Shown in pieces: positions 47,640-60,022 of a stretch of 64,000 bases of DNA. The DNA comes from Zea mays (Eukaryota > Streptophyta > Magnoliopsida > Poales > Poaceae). The notes under the pieces were generated by a model. The model was given only the letters and a program-made list of their open reading frames with translations, had not been told where the DNA came from and searched no databases. Made by a program: the position numbers and the translations under genes. How positions within the stretch are numbered: position 1 is the first letter of the stretch; every line of letters begins with the position of its first letter. The stretch spans positions 199,036,566-199,100,565 of the forward strand of contig NC_050096.1 in the NCBI RefSeq assembly GCF_902167145.1, given 5' to 3'.

Positions 47640-48944
47640 CGCTGGTCCTTCATTTTCATGTGTGTGCCAACATCTTCATGTTCAGTAGATTCTCAGTTTG
47701 GTTCTTCTCTTTTTGGTTCAGCTGACTTAGGAGGGTCCAAGCAGGAGCCTACTCCTCATTTGCCCCTGTTCAGAGGTATAAATTTCACTAGCTTCTCTAG
47801 CAGTTCATGATTATGCATAACCATGTTCTTGCCTGTTCGAACCTAGATATACAATTTTCTTATGTGCTAGCGGTTCCTGCTGGTACACTTTTTTTCCCCG
47901 AGTTGTTGCTAATCTGTGTTTATGTATTAGTTCATAGTGTGTTTAGTTCTGCTTTGCTTTCTTAACGATGTAGAAATACACTGGTGTTGTATTCTTTAAC
48001 TTTTCATGTATCACTATTAGCCTGTTAGGTTGCAGACCATGGTATATTGTGGACTTGTAGGAAAAAACAACTTACATAAACCAACGTTTATGTAATATAA
48101 CATCTAGCAACTTTTGTATAAAGCAGCCATTGGTTTAGCCAAACAAAAACGATATAATCAATCACAATTGCACTCGTGAAAAAAATATACACCAAAAATA
48201 TTTCGCTCTGCTAAATTGCAAGGAATCAACTAGAGTGGCATGACCTTTCAGGCCAAGCACAAACCACAAACCTCCTATTCAATTTACTGCACAACAATAA
48301 AGTAATACTTTTGACCACATCACAACATAATAGTATCCAAAGTGTTTAGAAATTTAGTAAAAGCGATAAGCAGGTAGCTGATAACAAATGTGTGAATAAA
48401 TCATGTTCTTCTGCTGGGCGAATAACAGAACTATAAGGACCTTGGGGCAAGGATAATACTTGTAACCAGCACATGTTGCTTCAATTAATTATGGAGTGAG
48501 AGACAAGTATATACTATGTTCAGCTATCAAGTTATCCACGCTAATATAAAGAATGGATTCATCTTACTAATTCCAATGCACCAGCCACCAAGCAACACAT
48601 GTAGATAGCATTTTGCTCGAAGATTCTTGCCTTATTCTCTACTCTCTTTTTGACCTGCTCTTCCACAGCATATCCATCAGAGAAAAAGGCTCTGCATTGG
48701 TAAGAAAAAAATCACCCAATTGAGCCCAAAGATGACTCTAGCCTAGATGGTGGGATCGACATGCACACTTTCCATCCCAACTAATACACTAATCACTCGA
48801 AAACATTCTCCTTGCTTCTCCGGAGTACATTAAAGTGCCCGATTACAAAGTATGAATAATCCTAATAAAGGCAAGCTTACTTAGTTTAGGCAGACATACC
48901 ACCACGACAGCCCTTGTTCAGCATGTCAAGGTAGAACTGGTACT
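47640..48944 (-). other. Helitron-like interior with exon-like fragments of unidentified genes
   Basis: On the minus strand, two blocks have exon character. One at about 48564-48702 sits after an AG acceptor and encodes FFSDGYAVEEQVKKRVENK and further residues to a stop. One at about 48893-48960 encodes CKYQFYLDMLNKGCRGG before a GTATGTC donor. Neither family is recognised. About 70 bp from 48532-48600 recur at 51111-51180. The rest is AT-rich and featureless. Confidence 0.3.
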
Positions 48945-49735
48945 TGCAAATCTGGGGTTCAGTTGAGAAGTGTTTGTACAAGTAAAATAAAAAAAACAGC
49001 AGCACATAAATTTATGTAATTATTGGAGGCGCAGATTTACAATGGTTTGTGTTCATTTGGATTTCAGATGTCGTCCTGGGTTCGATTAAATTGAATTTCT
49101 GCTTTAAAAAAACTTATTGGAACTAAGTTTAGCACAATCTGGTTATCCTAGATTCACCATTAAAAGTTAGATTTGATCTGGGGTTCCGTTGGGAAGTGTT
49201 TGTACAAGTAAAATAAAAAACAGCAGCAAATAAAATTTATGTAATTATTGGAGGCGCAGATTTACAGTGGTTTGTGTTCATTTGGATTTCAGATGTAGTT
49301 CGGGGTTTGATTAAATTGAAGTTCTGCTTTCAAAAAATATCTTATTGGAACTAAGTTTAGTACAATCTGGTTATCCTAGATTCACCATTAAAAGTTAGAT
49401 TTGATCTGAGGTTCAGTTGGGAAGTGTTTGTACAAGTAAAATAAAACAACAACAGGAAATAAATTTATGTAATTATTGGAGGCGCAGATTTACAGTGGTT
49501 TGTGTTCATTTGGGTTTCAGATGTAGTTCTGGGTTCGATTAAATTGAAGTTCTGCTTTCAAAAAAAATCTTATTGGAACTAAGTTTAGTACAATCTGGTT
49601 ATCCTAGATTCACCATTAAAAGTTAGATTTGATCTCGGATTCAGTTGGAAAGTGTTTGTACAAGTAAAATAAAAAAACAGCAGCAAATAAATTTATGTAA
49701 TTATTGGAGGCGCAGATTTATAATAATTTTGAGAC
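48945..49735. repeat. About 3.4 tandem copies of a 228-bp unit
   Basis: The landmark GTGTTTGTACAAGTAAAATA recurs at 48970, 49196, 49424 and 49652, spacing 226-228 bp. Between landmarks GGAGGCGCAGATTTAC and TGGTTATCCTAGATTCACC are also repeated. Copies differ by a few bases, so the array is fairly young. Confidence 0.9.
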
Positions 49736-50383
49736 AACAGTCAGGGTATAAACTGGTTTTGTGCACGCATCAAAATAAAAAACTGATAAGTTTGTTTTTA
49801 CCTAGCAGACTTAACTTAGTCGATTATAGTTAGATCTCTTACACCGGTGGGTTTATGTAAGTAGTATTTTCCTACAAGTCCTACAAGGCTACAATATATT
49901 ATGTATTCTAGAACCTAACCGGCTAATATAATGTTTTGAAAAAATAAGAAGCACATAAATTAAACTTTACACGATTGTGTAATACATACATGGAACAAAA
50001 ACAGAAAATACTAACTTTACAAGTTTGTTAACTCTTGATACGAAAGGATAGTTTGCACGAGCTTGAAGCAACCAACCAAAAGAACAGAAGCAAACCAGCA
50101 GCTGATATCCCCTAAACAACAACATATGAGGCGAGGTTTCTGCGGCCGCCGGCCTGTGTTGTGGAGATGTGCGGTGGAGGCGAGATGGGGCAGGAGTGGG
50201 GCCGGCAGTGTGCAGAGGTGCGGTGGAGCTGTGTGCGGTGGAGCGGTGGAGCTGTGTGTACGAGCTGATGACGCTTCTCTCGTAGTGGACCAGCATGGCA
50301 GAGATTCTCTCTGCTTGTAGTGGGCCAGCATGACGAGAAAGGGCTCGCAGTGGGCCAGGATGACAGAGAAACGGAGGCGGGGG
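49736..50383. other. Helitron-like interior, no gene seen
   Basis: AT-rich, then GC-rich toward 50380. The GC-rich part has GTGGGCCAGCATG-like short repeats. The frame at 49967-50473 (minus) has no recognised similarity. Confidence 0.3.
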
Positions 50384-50444
50384 CATGGCCACGCCAGGCG
50401 CCCACACTCCATTCTTAATTAGTAGTAGGGAGTAGGGATAGGGA
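50384..50444 (-). mobile_element. Helitron-like 5' terminus, minus orientation
   Basis: On the minus strand a host A is followed by TCCCTATCCCTACTCCC, then TACTACTAATTAAG, GTGGGCGCCTGGCG and CCATGCCCCCGC, matching the plus-strand block at 46813. The boundary at 50444 is supported by the flank: sequence from about 50445 on resumes similarity to the duplicate at 50893-51070, which lacks this block. Confidence 0.4.
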
Positions 50445-51070
50445 TTTTGCCCAGCCTCTAAATTCAGCGGCATTGTTCCCAGCTTGTTGATATCAGTTGA
50501 GTTTCCTTGGCAAAACTTAATACAAGCAGTCTACTTAACACTTCCCAACTGTAGAAGCACATCTATAGTTTTTTACCTGTACAATCACATCTAAAATGCA
50601 CCAGTTTTTACGTGTAGTTCCAATAAGATTTTTTGCTAAACCAATGTTTTTGTTAAATTAAACAGTAGAGGCCGCCATTGGTTCAGCCAAACAGAAAGTG
50701 TCCTCGCGTCTGTAGATTTTAACAGTATAAACACCCGGTGACTGCAGGCAGCCATTAGTTCCAGATTTTACCTTTTAGAATGCCAAGTACTCGATGAAGT
50801 GCAACAACAACATCCAATCCTGTCTTGCCCTTTGTGCCCAGAATGTGGCATCACAGGAATACTTGTAACCTTTTTTATGGAACCATTTTGGCCAGCCTCT
50901 AAATTCAGCGGCAGTGTTCCCAGCTTGTTGATATCAATTGAGTTTCCTTGGCAAAACTTAATGGAAGCAGTCTACTTTACAATTCCCAACTGTAGAAGCA
51001 CATCTACAGTTTTTTACTTGTACAGTCACATCTAAAATGCACCAGTTTTTTACGTGTAGTACCAATAAGA
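50445..51070 (+). repeat. Direct duplication: 50445-50640 and 50891-51070
   Basis: Both start ATTTTG(C/G)CCAGCCTC (50445 region and 50887 region) and continue in parallel through TTGTTGATATCA, GCAAAACTTAAT and TGCACCAGTTTTT with about 5% difference. The left copy directly abuts the Helitron-like end at 50444. Confidence 0.8.
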
Positions 51071-51308
51071 TACATTGTTTAGTGACTTACACTTAATAGT
51101 AGGGATTAAGTTATCCACGCTAATACAAAGTATGGACTCATCTTACTAATTCCAATGCACCAGCCACCAAGCAAAACAGGTATATAGCACATCTACAGTT
51201 TGGAAGTGATTTGTTTCCATTTTTTTAATTCTGGGTGTCTCTAATGATGAATCTAGGATAACCAGATATCTTGTGGTATCTTGTGGTATCTTGTGTTATT
51301 TGTGAAAA

Positions 51309-51516
51309 GCTACTTAATCCTTCTCATAATTTTATTGTTGTTTTAATGGTGCTATGATCAATATATTGTCGATAAAAGATCAATGGCACCATCTACAATT
51401 TACCATAATAGGGCTACTTAATCCTTCTCATAATTTTATTGTTGTTTTAATGGTGCTTTGATCAATATATTGTCGATAAAAGATCAATGGCACCATCTAC
51501 ACTTTACCAAAATAGG
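51309..51516 (+). repeat. 104-bp tandem duplication
   Basis: GCTACTTAATCCTTCTC starts copies at 51309 and 51413. They continue in parallel through TTGTCGATAAAAGATC to the CACCATCTACA region with few differences. It lies just upstream of the RepHel gene. Confidence 0.88.
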
Positions 51517-51634
51517 ACGGTTGCTGCCGTATCTCCCTTTCCACCAGAATCTCTGTAAGCACCATCTAAACTTGCCCATTCTCAACTAGCAGATTTCCTT
51601 ATGTGAAAACGAAGAACCAACATAAACGAATCTA

Positions 51635-54600
51635 ATGGAGCATAATGCTGATCGCACACCATTAATAGACATCTCAAACACAAGCGTTACAGGTAAAAGT
51701 TTGTTCACACATGTCAATTAATGATTGAAACTTAATAAGTATGTGTTCATTAATACAAAAGGTTGAATTGTAGGTGATCAAATAGGATCAAACTCGCTTG
51801 GACCAATAGACGATGCTAATGAACGTAAGAGGCAAAGGGATAGAGAAAGATATGCCACGATGTCCATTGAACAAAAGAATGAGAAAAATAGGAAGCGCCG
51901 TGAAGCACGTCAACGAAACAAAGGACTACCCCTAAAGTCTGAGTCATCTAGAGGTTCGTATTTAACTGTAGCACCATTGATCTCACAAATTTTGCCTTTT
52001 GTACCACTGTTTATTTGGCTAATGCTAGGATGATTATGGTAGGTCCTATTAAAAACACTCCATTGGCTGGTAATTCTATCGAACGAAAGAGGCAAAGGGA
52101 TAGAGAAAGGCGTGCAACAATGTCGGTTGAACAAAGGAATGAGTACAATAACAAGCGTCGTCAAATGCGTCAACGAAATAAGGGACAAAATGTGATGCCC
52201 GATGTTTCAGGAGGTGATGAAACCCGTCAAATTTAAATTAAATATGTATGTTCATAGACCTACTATTGTAAAGTAATTGTATTCATATTTCGTAGATGGC
52301 GACAAAAAAGAAAATGTGGATCCAGATGATGATAGCGACTGGCTGCATCGGAACGAGACATTCCAGTCAAACGACTATGTCGCAACGACAGACCTTCTGC
52401 CACCAGGTTCATGACTGTTCACTTTACTAAAATAAGGCAAAATACAACAGGTTTCGTGCAATTGAACCTATACATGCCATATTCTAGGCAGTGTGCATGA
52501 ATCTGTTGGTGTCATTGGGGAACCGAGTATCGGCGTTAGGGAGTATAGGCTTGAACGCCTTAGGTTGTATAATCAGACACCAAAGCGAAAAGAGGCAAAG
52601 ATAGAGTACGTGAGAAAACGTAGAGTGCTACAGGCTGACACTCTGAATGTTGCGTCCATCGCCATGGAGGACCCAACATATACCCCTGAGGTTGTGCACC
52701 CTGCAACGGAACCTTCAACAGTTACCACCTGCGACTGGGTTATCCCTGAATTCATTAGGACACCTTTCCTACCAGCTCAAACACAGACCGAGGATGTCGG
52801 TTCATTCGATATGTCTACTGAAGCAATAAGACATAAACATCATGTGCCGCGTGGGGAAAGACAAGCTATCTTAGCCCGTCGAAACAAACAATTTCAAGCA
52901 TCCATTGCAAGGAACGTGACTACTTTGAATGGGGATACTATCGGTGACGCCAACAACAATGGTAATTACTATCCAATCTTAAATGGATCTTGCACGACGA
53001 CGATACCATATAGTCAGACTAATCGTGTGTTTCCATCAGCACAATGTAGCGTTCCATGCCAAGCCGCTACCTTGCCAACAAATGGAAGTGAAGGCATAAC
53101 CGAACAAGGAAATGAGGTGGAGCATACACAAGAGAAGCCAACGGTCATTTCCAATGGTAATTGTAAAAAATCTTTAATTAGATTACATATTTTCCCCACC
53201 CTTAATGCCTTTGTCTTTTACGTGGCTCGTATTTTCACGATCCAGATGATGATGATGATGATGAGGCTGTCATATTCGAAGAAGATGATGACAACGACGA
53301 GGGATACATATTCGCTGGCCAATGTACTTATGTCAATTTTTATTATGATTATGATACCAAGGCTTATATAAATACACATGTCTTAGTCGTTGTTTTCCAA
53401 AAAATATCAGACGAGGAGACTGACGAGGACATCGAAATCGATGGTACTCAGGATGAATCTACTGGCACTGATGTGCCTGACCCGTACGACAAGGTATACA
53501 GTAACCTCCCTGAAGAAACACATATGCTGAAGCCTGTTCCTGACTGCGGTTATTGCACTGCGAAGAAGTTTGAGTACGAGCCACCTGGGTTTTGCTGTCG
53601 TGGTGGGAAGGTTGAGCTAGCACCACTCGATACCCCTCCCCAGCTCAGGAGGTTGTGGGATAGTGCAGACTCTGATGCTAAGCACTTTCGTGATAACATT
53701 AGGTTTTTTAATGGCCATTTCTCTTTCACTTCCCTATACTGTTGCCTCGATAGTATGACAACTAATGTGCGAGATTCTGGTATATACACGTTCCGGGCAC
53801 AAGGCATGATGTACCACAATATCAAGTCATTCGGTAAGGAAGGTGGGTCGGAGCATAAACATCTAGAGCTTTACTTTTACGATGACGATCCCAGTCTCGA
53901 GCATCGGTACCGTAAGTGTCGTGAAGAACAGCTTCAGAAAGACAAAGATGTTATTAAACAGATAGTTGGCATACTCCATGGAAACCCGTACTCCGAGCAC
54001 CTTAGGAGCATGGGCCATGTTGAGAACCTTGATGACTATCATATCGCATTGAACCTTGACCAGACTTTGAACCAGAAGACATATAACACGCCTCTCACTT
54101 CGGAGGTGGCCGCTGTATGGATCGAGGGGAGCGAACGGCGAGGCCAGTTCAGCAAGAGTGTTATGTTACATGGGAAGGATAGGTCAAGCCACGGCATCCG
54201 CTCATACCATGGATGCTACGATGCACTATCGTATCCACTGTTCTTCCCTAAAGGTGAACTTGGATGGCATGCAAATATCCCAAAGGTTGGTGTATCCATG
54301 GATGAAGTGGATGCATACCGTGCGACACATAGGGCAAATAATTCAAACGATGAAGATGCAGGTTAGTTGTTTCTTTGTACTTTGCGATTTTTGCACATTA
54401 TTAACTATTCTTTCAACATCACTCACTTTTCAATCCTTGCGTATGCAGAATCTCCTACCCATTTATGTGTGTCCGTACGTGACTACTACTGCTACAAATT
54501 CCAGATTCGTCCCGGGGTATTTAATCCAATACTTCATGGAAAGCGGCTTTTCCAGCAGTTCGCTGTCGACACGTACATCAAGATTGAGAGCTCTCGTTTA

Positions 54601-57600
54601 GATTTCATACGTAAGAATCAGGATCGTTTAAGGGCAGACCTATACCAGGGCTTGGTGGACAGCATGTTAGATGGAGATATCAGAGCAGAAAAGGTTGGGA
54701 AGCGAACTGTGTTGTCTACGTCATTTATTGGTGGTCCTCGTGACATGAAACGTCGGTATATGGATGCTATGGCTCTGGTGCGGAAGTTTGGTAAACCGGA
54801 CATCTTTCTTACCATGACATGTAACCCCAACTGGGATGAGATAAGGAGAGAGCTTCTCCCTGGGCAAACACCACAAGATCGTCCCGATCTTGTAGTGCGT
54901 GTCTTTCATGCGAAGCTACAGGAGTTAAAGCATAGGCTGACTAAACAGGATATTCTCGGTAAGGTCCGGGCCTACGTCTATGTCGTGGAGTTTCAAAAGC
55001 GGGGTTTGCCACATGCCCATTTTCTACTCATCATGCAGAGGAAGTACAAGCTAACGTGCCCTGAGCAGTATGACCTTTTGATCTCAGCCGAGATCCCACA
55101 CAACAAGTACCCTGAACTACGAAAGATGGTTATCAAGCATATGATGCATGGCCCGTGTGGGTCGTTAAACCCTAACTGCCCATGCACTAAGGGCCATGTA
55201 TCGTGCAAGAATCATTACCCCCGGCCTTTCAGTGACACAACCTTGCAAGGGAAGGACTCATACCCGATTTACAGACGTCGTGATGATGGGCGTAAGGAAA
55301 AGGTTCGAGGGTGCGAATTGGACAATAGATGGGTTGTCCCTTACAACCCTTACCTCCTACGTCTCTTCAACTGTCACATCAATGTTGAGGCGTGCGGGAG
55401 CATCAAGGCTGTTAAATACCTTTTCAAGTACATATACAAAGGCCATGATCGTGCGTCTGTTGTTATGAGAGATGCGAGCAAGGCAGATGATGATGTAGAT
55501 GAGATCAAGCAGTACAGAGATGCAAGGTGGGTGACTCCTCCAGAAGCGTTATGGAGGATATACGGCTTTGAGCTTAGTCAGAACTCTCCACCTGTGATGC
55601 AATTGCAACTCCATCTTCCAAACATGCACATGGTGGCGTTTCACGAACGACAAATGGTCGAGCGAGTCGTCAACCGTCCAGGTGCTGATAGGTCAATGCT
55701 CACGGCATATTTTGAAGCGAATAGGCTACATGAGGGGGCTCGTGGCATCCTATATCGTGACTTCCCTGAGTGGTACACTTGGCAAAGTGGTAAGGGCAAA
55801 GTATGGCAACGGAGGAAGCGTGATACGGGTGGACAAGTCGGTAGAATAGTCTCTGCTCATCCCGCTGAGGGGGAGCGCTACTATCTCCGTGTTCTCCTAA
55901 ACCATGTGACTTGTGCCACCTCCTATGTGGATCTAAGGACAGTAGATGGTGTCCCGCTACCAACTTTTCGTGAGGCAGCAGAGAGAAGGGGACTGCTTGA
56001 GTCGGACAACACACTGGATGACTGTCTCACTGAACGTGCTCTTTTCCAGATGCCATTGGCGCTGCGACGACTTTTTGCCACAATACTGGTGTACTGTGAG
56101 CCAAGCGACATGGCGGTACTCTGGCAGAATCACCTAGATGTTATGTCAGAGGACTATCAACACAGGAGTCAGGGTAAAACTCATGTTGAGCAGATGGTAT
56201 TGATTGACATTAGGAACATGCTGCAGTCAATGGGAAAGGACATAAAGACATTCCCTCTTCCTCCTATCATCGACGCATATGACGATGCTATTGGTACTGC
56301 TAGGGAGGTCTACGAGGAGGAAAGTATCGAACCAGCAGTGGGAGATGTGGCTCTCAAAGACTCTCTTAACGAGGAACAGAGGGTCGCCTATGATAAGATT
56401 CTATCTGCCGTGGACACTGATAAGGGCGGATTGTTCTTTGTGGATGGACCTGGTGGCACCGGGAAGACTTATCTATATAGAGTGCTGCTCGCGACGCTAC
56501 GCAGCCAGGGCAAGATTGCAGTGGCAACAGCTACATCTGGCGTTGCGGCTTCCATAATGCCTGGAGGAAGAACCGCCCATTCACGCTTCAAAATACCTCT
56601 CACTATTGACGATGGCGCTGTATGTAGCTTCACGAAGCAGAGTGGAACCGCAGAGTTGCTACGGAAAGCATCTCTCATTATCTGGGACGAGGCTTCTATG
56701 ACCAAGAGACAAGCCGTTGAGGCACTGGACAATAGCATGCGCGATATAATGGGTCGGCCCGAACTACCATTCGGTGGTAAAACCATTGTCTTCGGTGGGG
56801 ATTTCAGACAAGTCTTGCCTGTTGTTCGTAAAGGGTCAAGGGCTCAAGTGGTCGCTTCTTCGCTACGAATGTCTTACCTATGGGAGTCCATGTCCCACTT
56901 AAAGCTTGTTAGCAATATGAGGGCAAAAAATGACCCTTGGTTTGCGGAGTATTTGCTGCGCGTAGGCGGTGGAACTGAGGACACAAATAGTGACGGCGAC
57001 ATCTGTCTTCCTGACGAGGTATGTGTGCCTTATAGTGGGAGTGACAACGATCTTGACAACCTAATAGACTTCGTTTTCCCAAATCTCAACGAAAATATGT
57101 CTGATTCGACCTACATCACTTCAAGGGCGATACTGTCAACGCGGAACGACTGGGTGGATATGATAAATGCTAAGATGATCGATCGTTTTCAAGGGGAGCA
57201 TATGTTGTACCATAGTTTCGATAGCGCCATGGATGATCCTCATAACTACTACCCTCCTGAGTTCCTAAACACACTGACGCCTAATGGGCTGCCACCACAT
57301 GTTTTGAAGCTCAAGATTGGATGCCCTATTATATTGCTTCGGAATATAGACCCTGCGAATGGACTTTGCAATGGCACCAGACTGGTCATTCGTGGTTTCC
57401 AAAGAAATAGCATTGACGCAGAAATTGTACTGGGTCAGCACGCTGGAAAACGGATTTTCTTGCCGCGTATACCTCTGTGTCCCTCCGATGAAGAGATGTT
57501 CCCTTTCCAGTTCAAAAGAAAGCAGTTTCCTGTACGGCTTAGCTTTGCAATGACTGTTAACAAAGCACAGGGTCAGACTATTCCCAATGTTGGTGTGTAC

Positions 57601-57798
57601 TTGCCCGAACCAGTGTTCTCTCATGGCCAACTATATGTTGCTCTATCTAGAGCGATAGCCCGATCGAACATAAAGATCCTTGCCATCCCAACCGTCGATG
57701 GGAAGAAGAGGTCGAGGAAGGGTCTAAGAAAGAACCCTACAGTAGATTGTGGGACATGCACCAAAAACATCGTATACAAGGAGGTCCTAACAAACTAG
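51635..57798 (+). CDS. Helitron Rep/helicase transposase (RepHel), spliced, 1855 aa
   Basis: Rolling-circle transposase joining an HUH Rep nuclease to a PIF1-like helicase. Eight exons: 51635-51692, 51774-51953, 52043-52213, 52296-52406, 52488-53156, 53246-53323, 53411-54361 and 54449-57798, totalling 5568 nt with the stop. Every intron is phase 1 and GT-AG. Exons 2 and 3 each encode an ERKRQRDRER...ATMS(I/V)EQ basic module. Exons 5-7 hold acidic linkers and the start of the Helitron-like N region (from about 440). The HUH motif PHAHF has His928 and His930. The Rep tyrosine motif YLFKY has Tyr1063 and Tyr1067. Helicase motifs: Walker A GPGGTGKT (1406-1413), Walker B IIWDEAS (Asp1486), GGDFRQVLPV, TVNKAQGQT and YVALSRA. 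No internal stop or frameshift was found, so the protein looks intact. Exon joins are inferred by phase and domain logic; exons 1-4 are less certain than 5-8. Confidence 0.88.
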
Positions 57799-60022
57799 AC
57801 CCACGGTATGTTTGTCAAAACTGAATTGTTTGTTAACCACGTAAAATCTCATGGAGTAAATTTCTGTAAGCATGATCATTCATTGTTTGGTACTTGGATG
57901 ATTGGGTCCTAACGCTTTTCATATTTGTTGATTGTTGCTTTAGCTTCAACACATCTAAAGATGAATCCTCTAAAACCGTCGATGGGAGCAGAGAAGCAGA
58001 TGTACGGTCAGCCAAGGTTTCTAATCACCTTCAGTTCATGCTTGTTATTTGGCATGCCTGAACAACATTTACAGTATCTTATTTTTTTTCATATGCATTT
58101 GTCATTCATAATATATGGTCTCATATGAAACATATGAATATGCCTAGCTTTATGTCCCTTATAGTCTTCAAAATACTATAAATTCTTACAGTGTAATAGA
58201 TTTCCATTTTTGTATCGCTATTACTGCTTATATATGAAATAGAGTGCATTTCTATGTTTACACCACATGCAGCCCGTTTGGGGTTTTATAACTAGAACTT
58301 AATGTTTTCATCTCTGGTGAAGCTATAAATAAAACCTCGGAGTGTAACTCCATTGCATTTTGTTAAGTGGCAGTAGCATTATCTGCATTTTCCTTTTCTG
58401 TGTGTCTGCCCCAATATAATTTGAAATTTGTCACTACTTTGCTTTTCATGATTGTTAGTATAGTATTCATTGTTAGTATAGTATTCTAAAAAAGTAGTTT
58501 GTTACAATAATGGAAATCCAATAACATGATTATAACATACACACCAGATTGTGCAAGTCGAAAGGAAATGTTAAAAGCTCATCATATTGTCCTAATAAAG
58601 GCAGTACATGATCATGAAGTCAAGTTCGCAATGTTCTTGTAATTTGGTCTTGAAGACCCAGCACTACTATTTATCACATGGAAGGCCCCAGTTGTTCATT
58701 CCTTTATTTGACCAGAAATTGATATAATTAATTTCTATTGCATTATGAATTCAAACAGTTTTTAGAGTTAAAACATTAATACCCTTAGATATTGTAATTC
58801 TTGTGGAGCTTACTCTCCCAATCTAAAGTGAATTTTGAAGAGTTAATCATTACATGTCTTGTGGAAATGTGAAATACCACTGTGGGTTGCACCTTCTCAC
58901 GTAGAAGGAAACCATGGCCCCAATTACCCAGGTGGCATGGGCATGACGATATGCTTCTATGCTAATTATTAAAGATTGTTAGGGCTGGCCTATATAGAAG
59001 GCTGTAGTCCCATTGATTTCTTTTAACAAGAAACATACCTAAAGTTTCCCCCATTCAAGGGATCTGTGATCAGAGCCTCTTCCTTGGCTTATGGCTTTAT
59101 GCCTTTATCAAGTTCAGCTGAGTTAAGTGGCATCTAACTTACCTTGAGCCTCTGTTCATATTAAAAAGCTGTACAAACTGCATTTTGATTAAAAACCAGA
59201 CATCTCATAGATATAAAGAGCAACTTTAAATTTGCAACTTGCTCTTTGTCATCTGCTTTCAAGTCGGACGACTTGCTGGTCGTTCTGGCTGACCAACTTG
59301 GGCAATTAATCGTGATTGGGTCCAAATCAACTTGGACGATTAATCACAATTAATCGGACGACTTGAAAACAGATTCTTGAATACAGAGGATAATGTCATC
59401 TGCATACTGCAGGATGGCCACTCCATAATCAATATATTATGGCACTAAACCTTCAAACAACTTTTCTTCCGGGCTAAACACTTGGAATAACATTGTATTT
59501 TTTAGCTGTTTTTAGTGCCTTATTTGTACATTACCTAAATAGCTAAACACTTGGAAGATCTGCTTCATTGAGTCACCAGATCGCGGGTTCGAAGCAGCCT
59601 CTCTGCATTTGCGGGAGGAAGGCTTGCCTCTGGTACTCGGTCTGCCATTTTTTTTATTTGTACATTACCTAAATGTATTGTCCCTGTGTGCAATCCAGAT
59701 ATTGATTTTCAATTAATTGGTGATATTTAAGTGGTCGAGGGTTAAATATTGTTTATTTGCCAAGCGAGCCAACCAACATCATACATAGAATATGCACTAT
59801 ATCTATAACATTTAGTAGATATTTCCATTTATTGATTGACGCACTTGACGTCGTCGTGATGGCTTGACCAGACAGTTAAACTAATAGAGATTACTAGGAT
59901 ATACACCATCCAGTCAAAAGGATTGTACTAGCCTCTATTGTCTGGGGCTTTTAAGGTGATTAGTGAAAACCTGAGATACGTATATGTTAATGAGTTTTAC
60001 TTGTGATCCTTATTTGTTTCAG
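57799..60022. other. Non-coding DNA between RepHel and the proteasome fragment
   Basis: AT-rich, with no supported gene. A near-palindrome built on CAAGTCG(G/T)(A/C)CGACTTG and CAATTAATC words lies at about 59261-59367. An 18-bp ATTGTTAGTATAGTATTC unit is doubled at about 58454-58490. No exons for the N-terminal half of the proteasome subunit were found. Confidence 0.4.

Noticed and set aside
46692..47810. Frames of up to 260 codons on both strands, Pro/Ser/Arg-rich
   Set aside because: Degenerate GC-rich repeats open several frames at once. No conserved motif.
46813..50444. A Mutator-like TIR transposon
   Set aside because: Outside sequences show no 9-11 bp target duplication and the inverted blocks begin with unequal extensions. 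A Helitron-end reading fits slightly better, but the point is open.
54367..54448. Start codon of the helicase at 54367
   Set aside because: This stretch is the last RepHel intron. Phase-1 joining at 54449 continues the Rep frame from exon 7.
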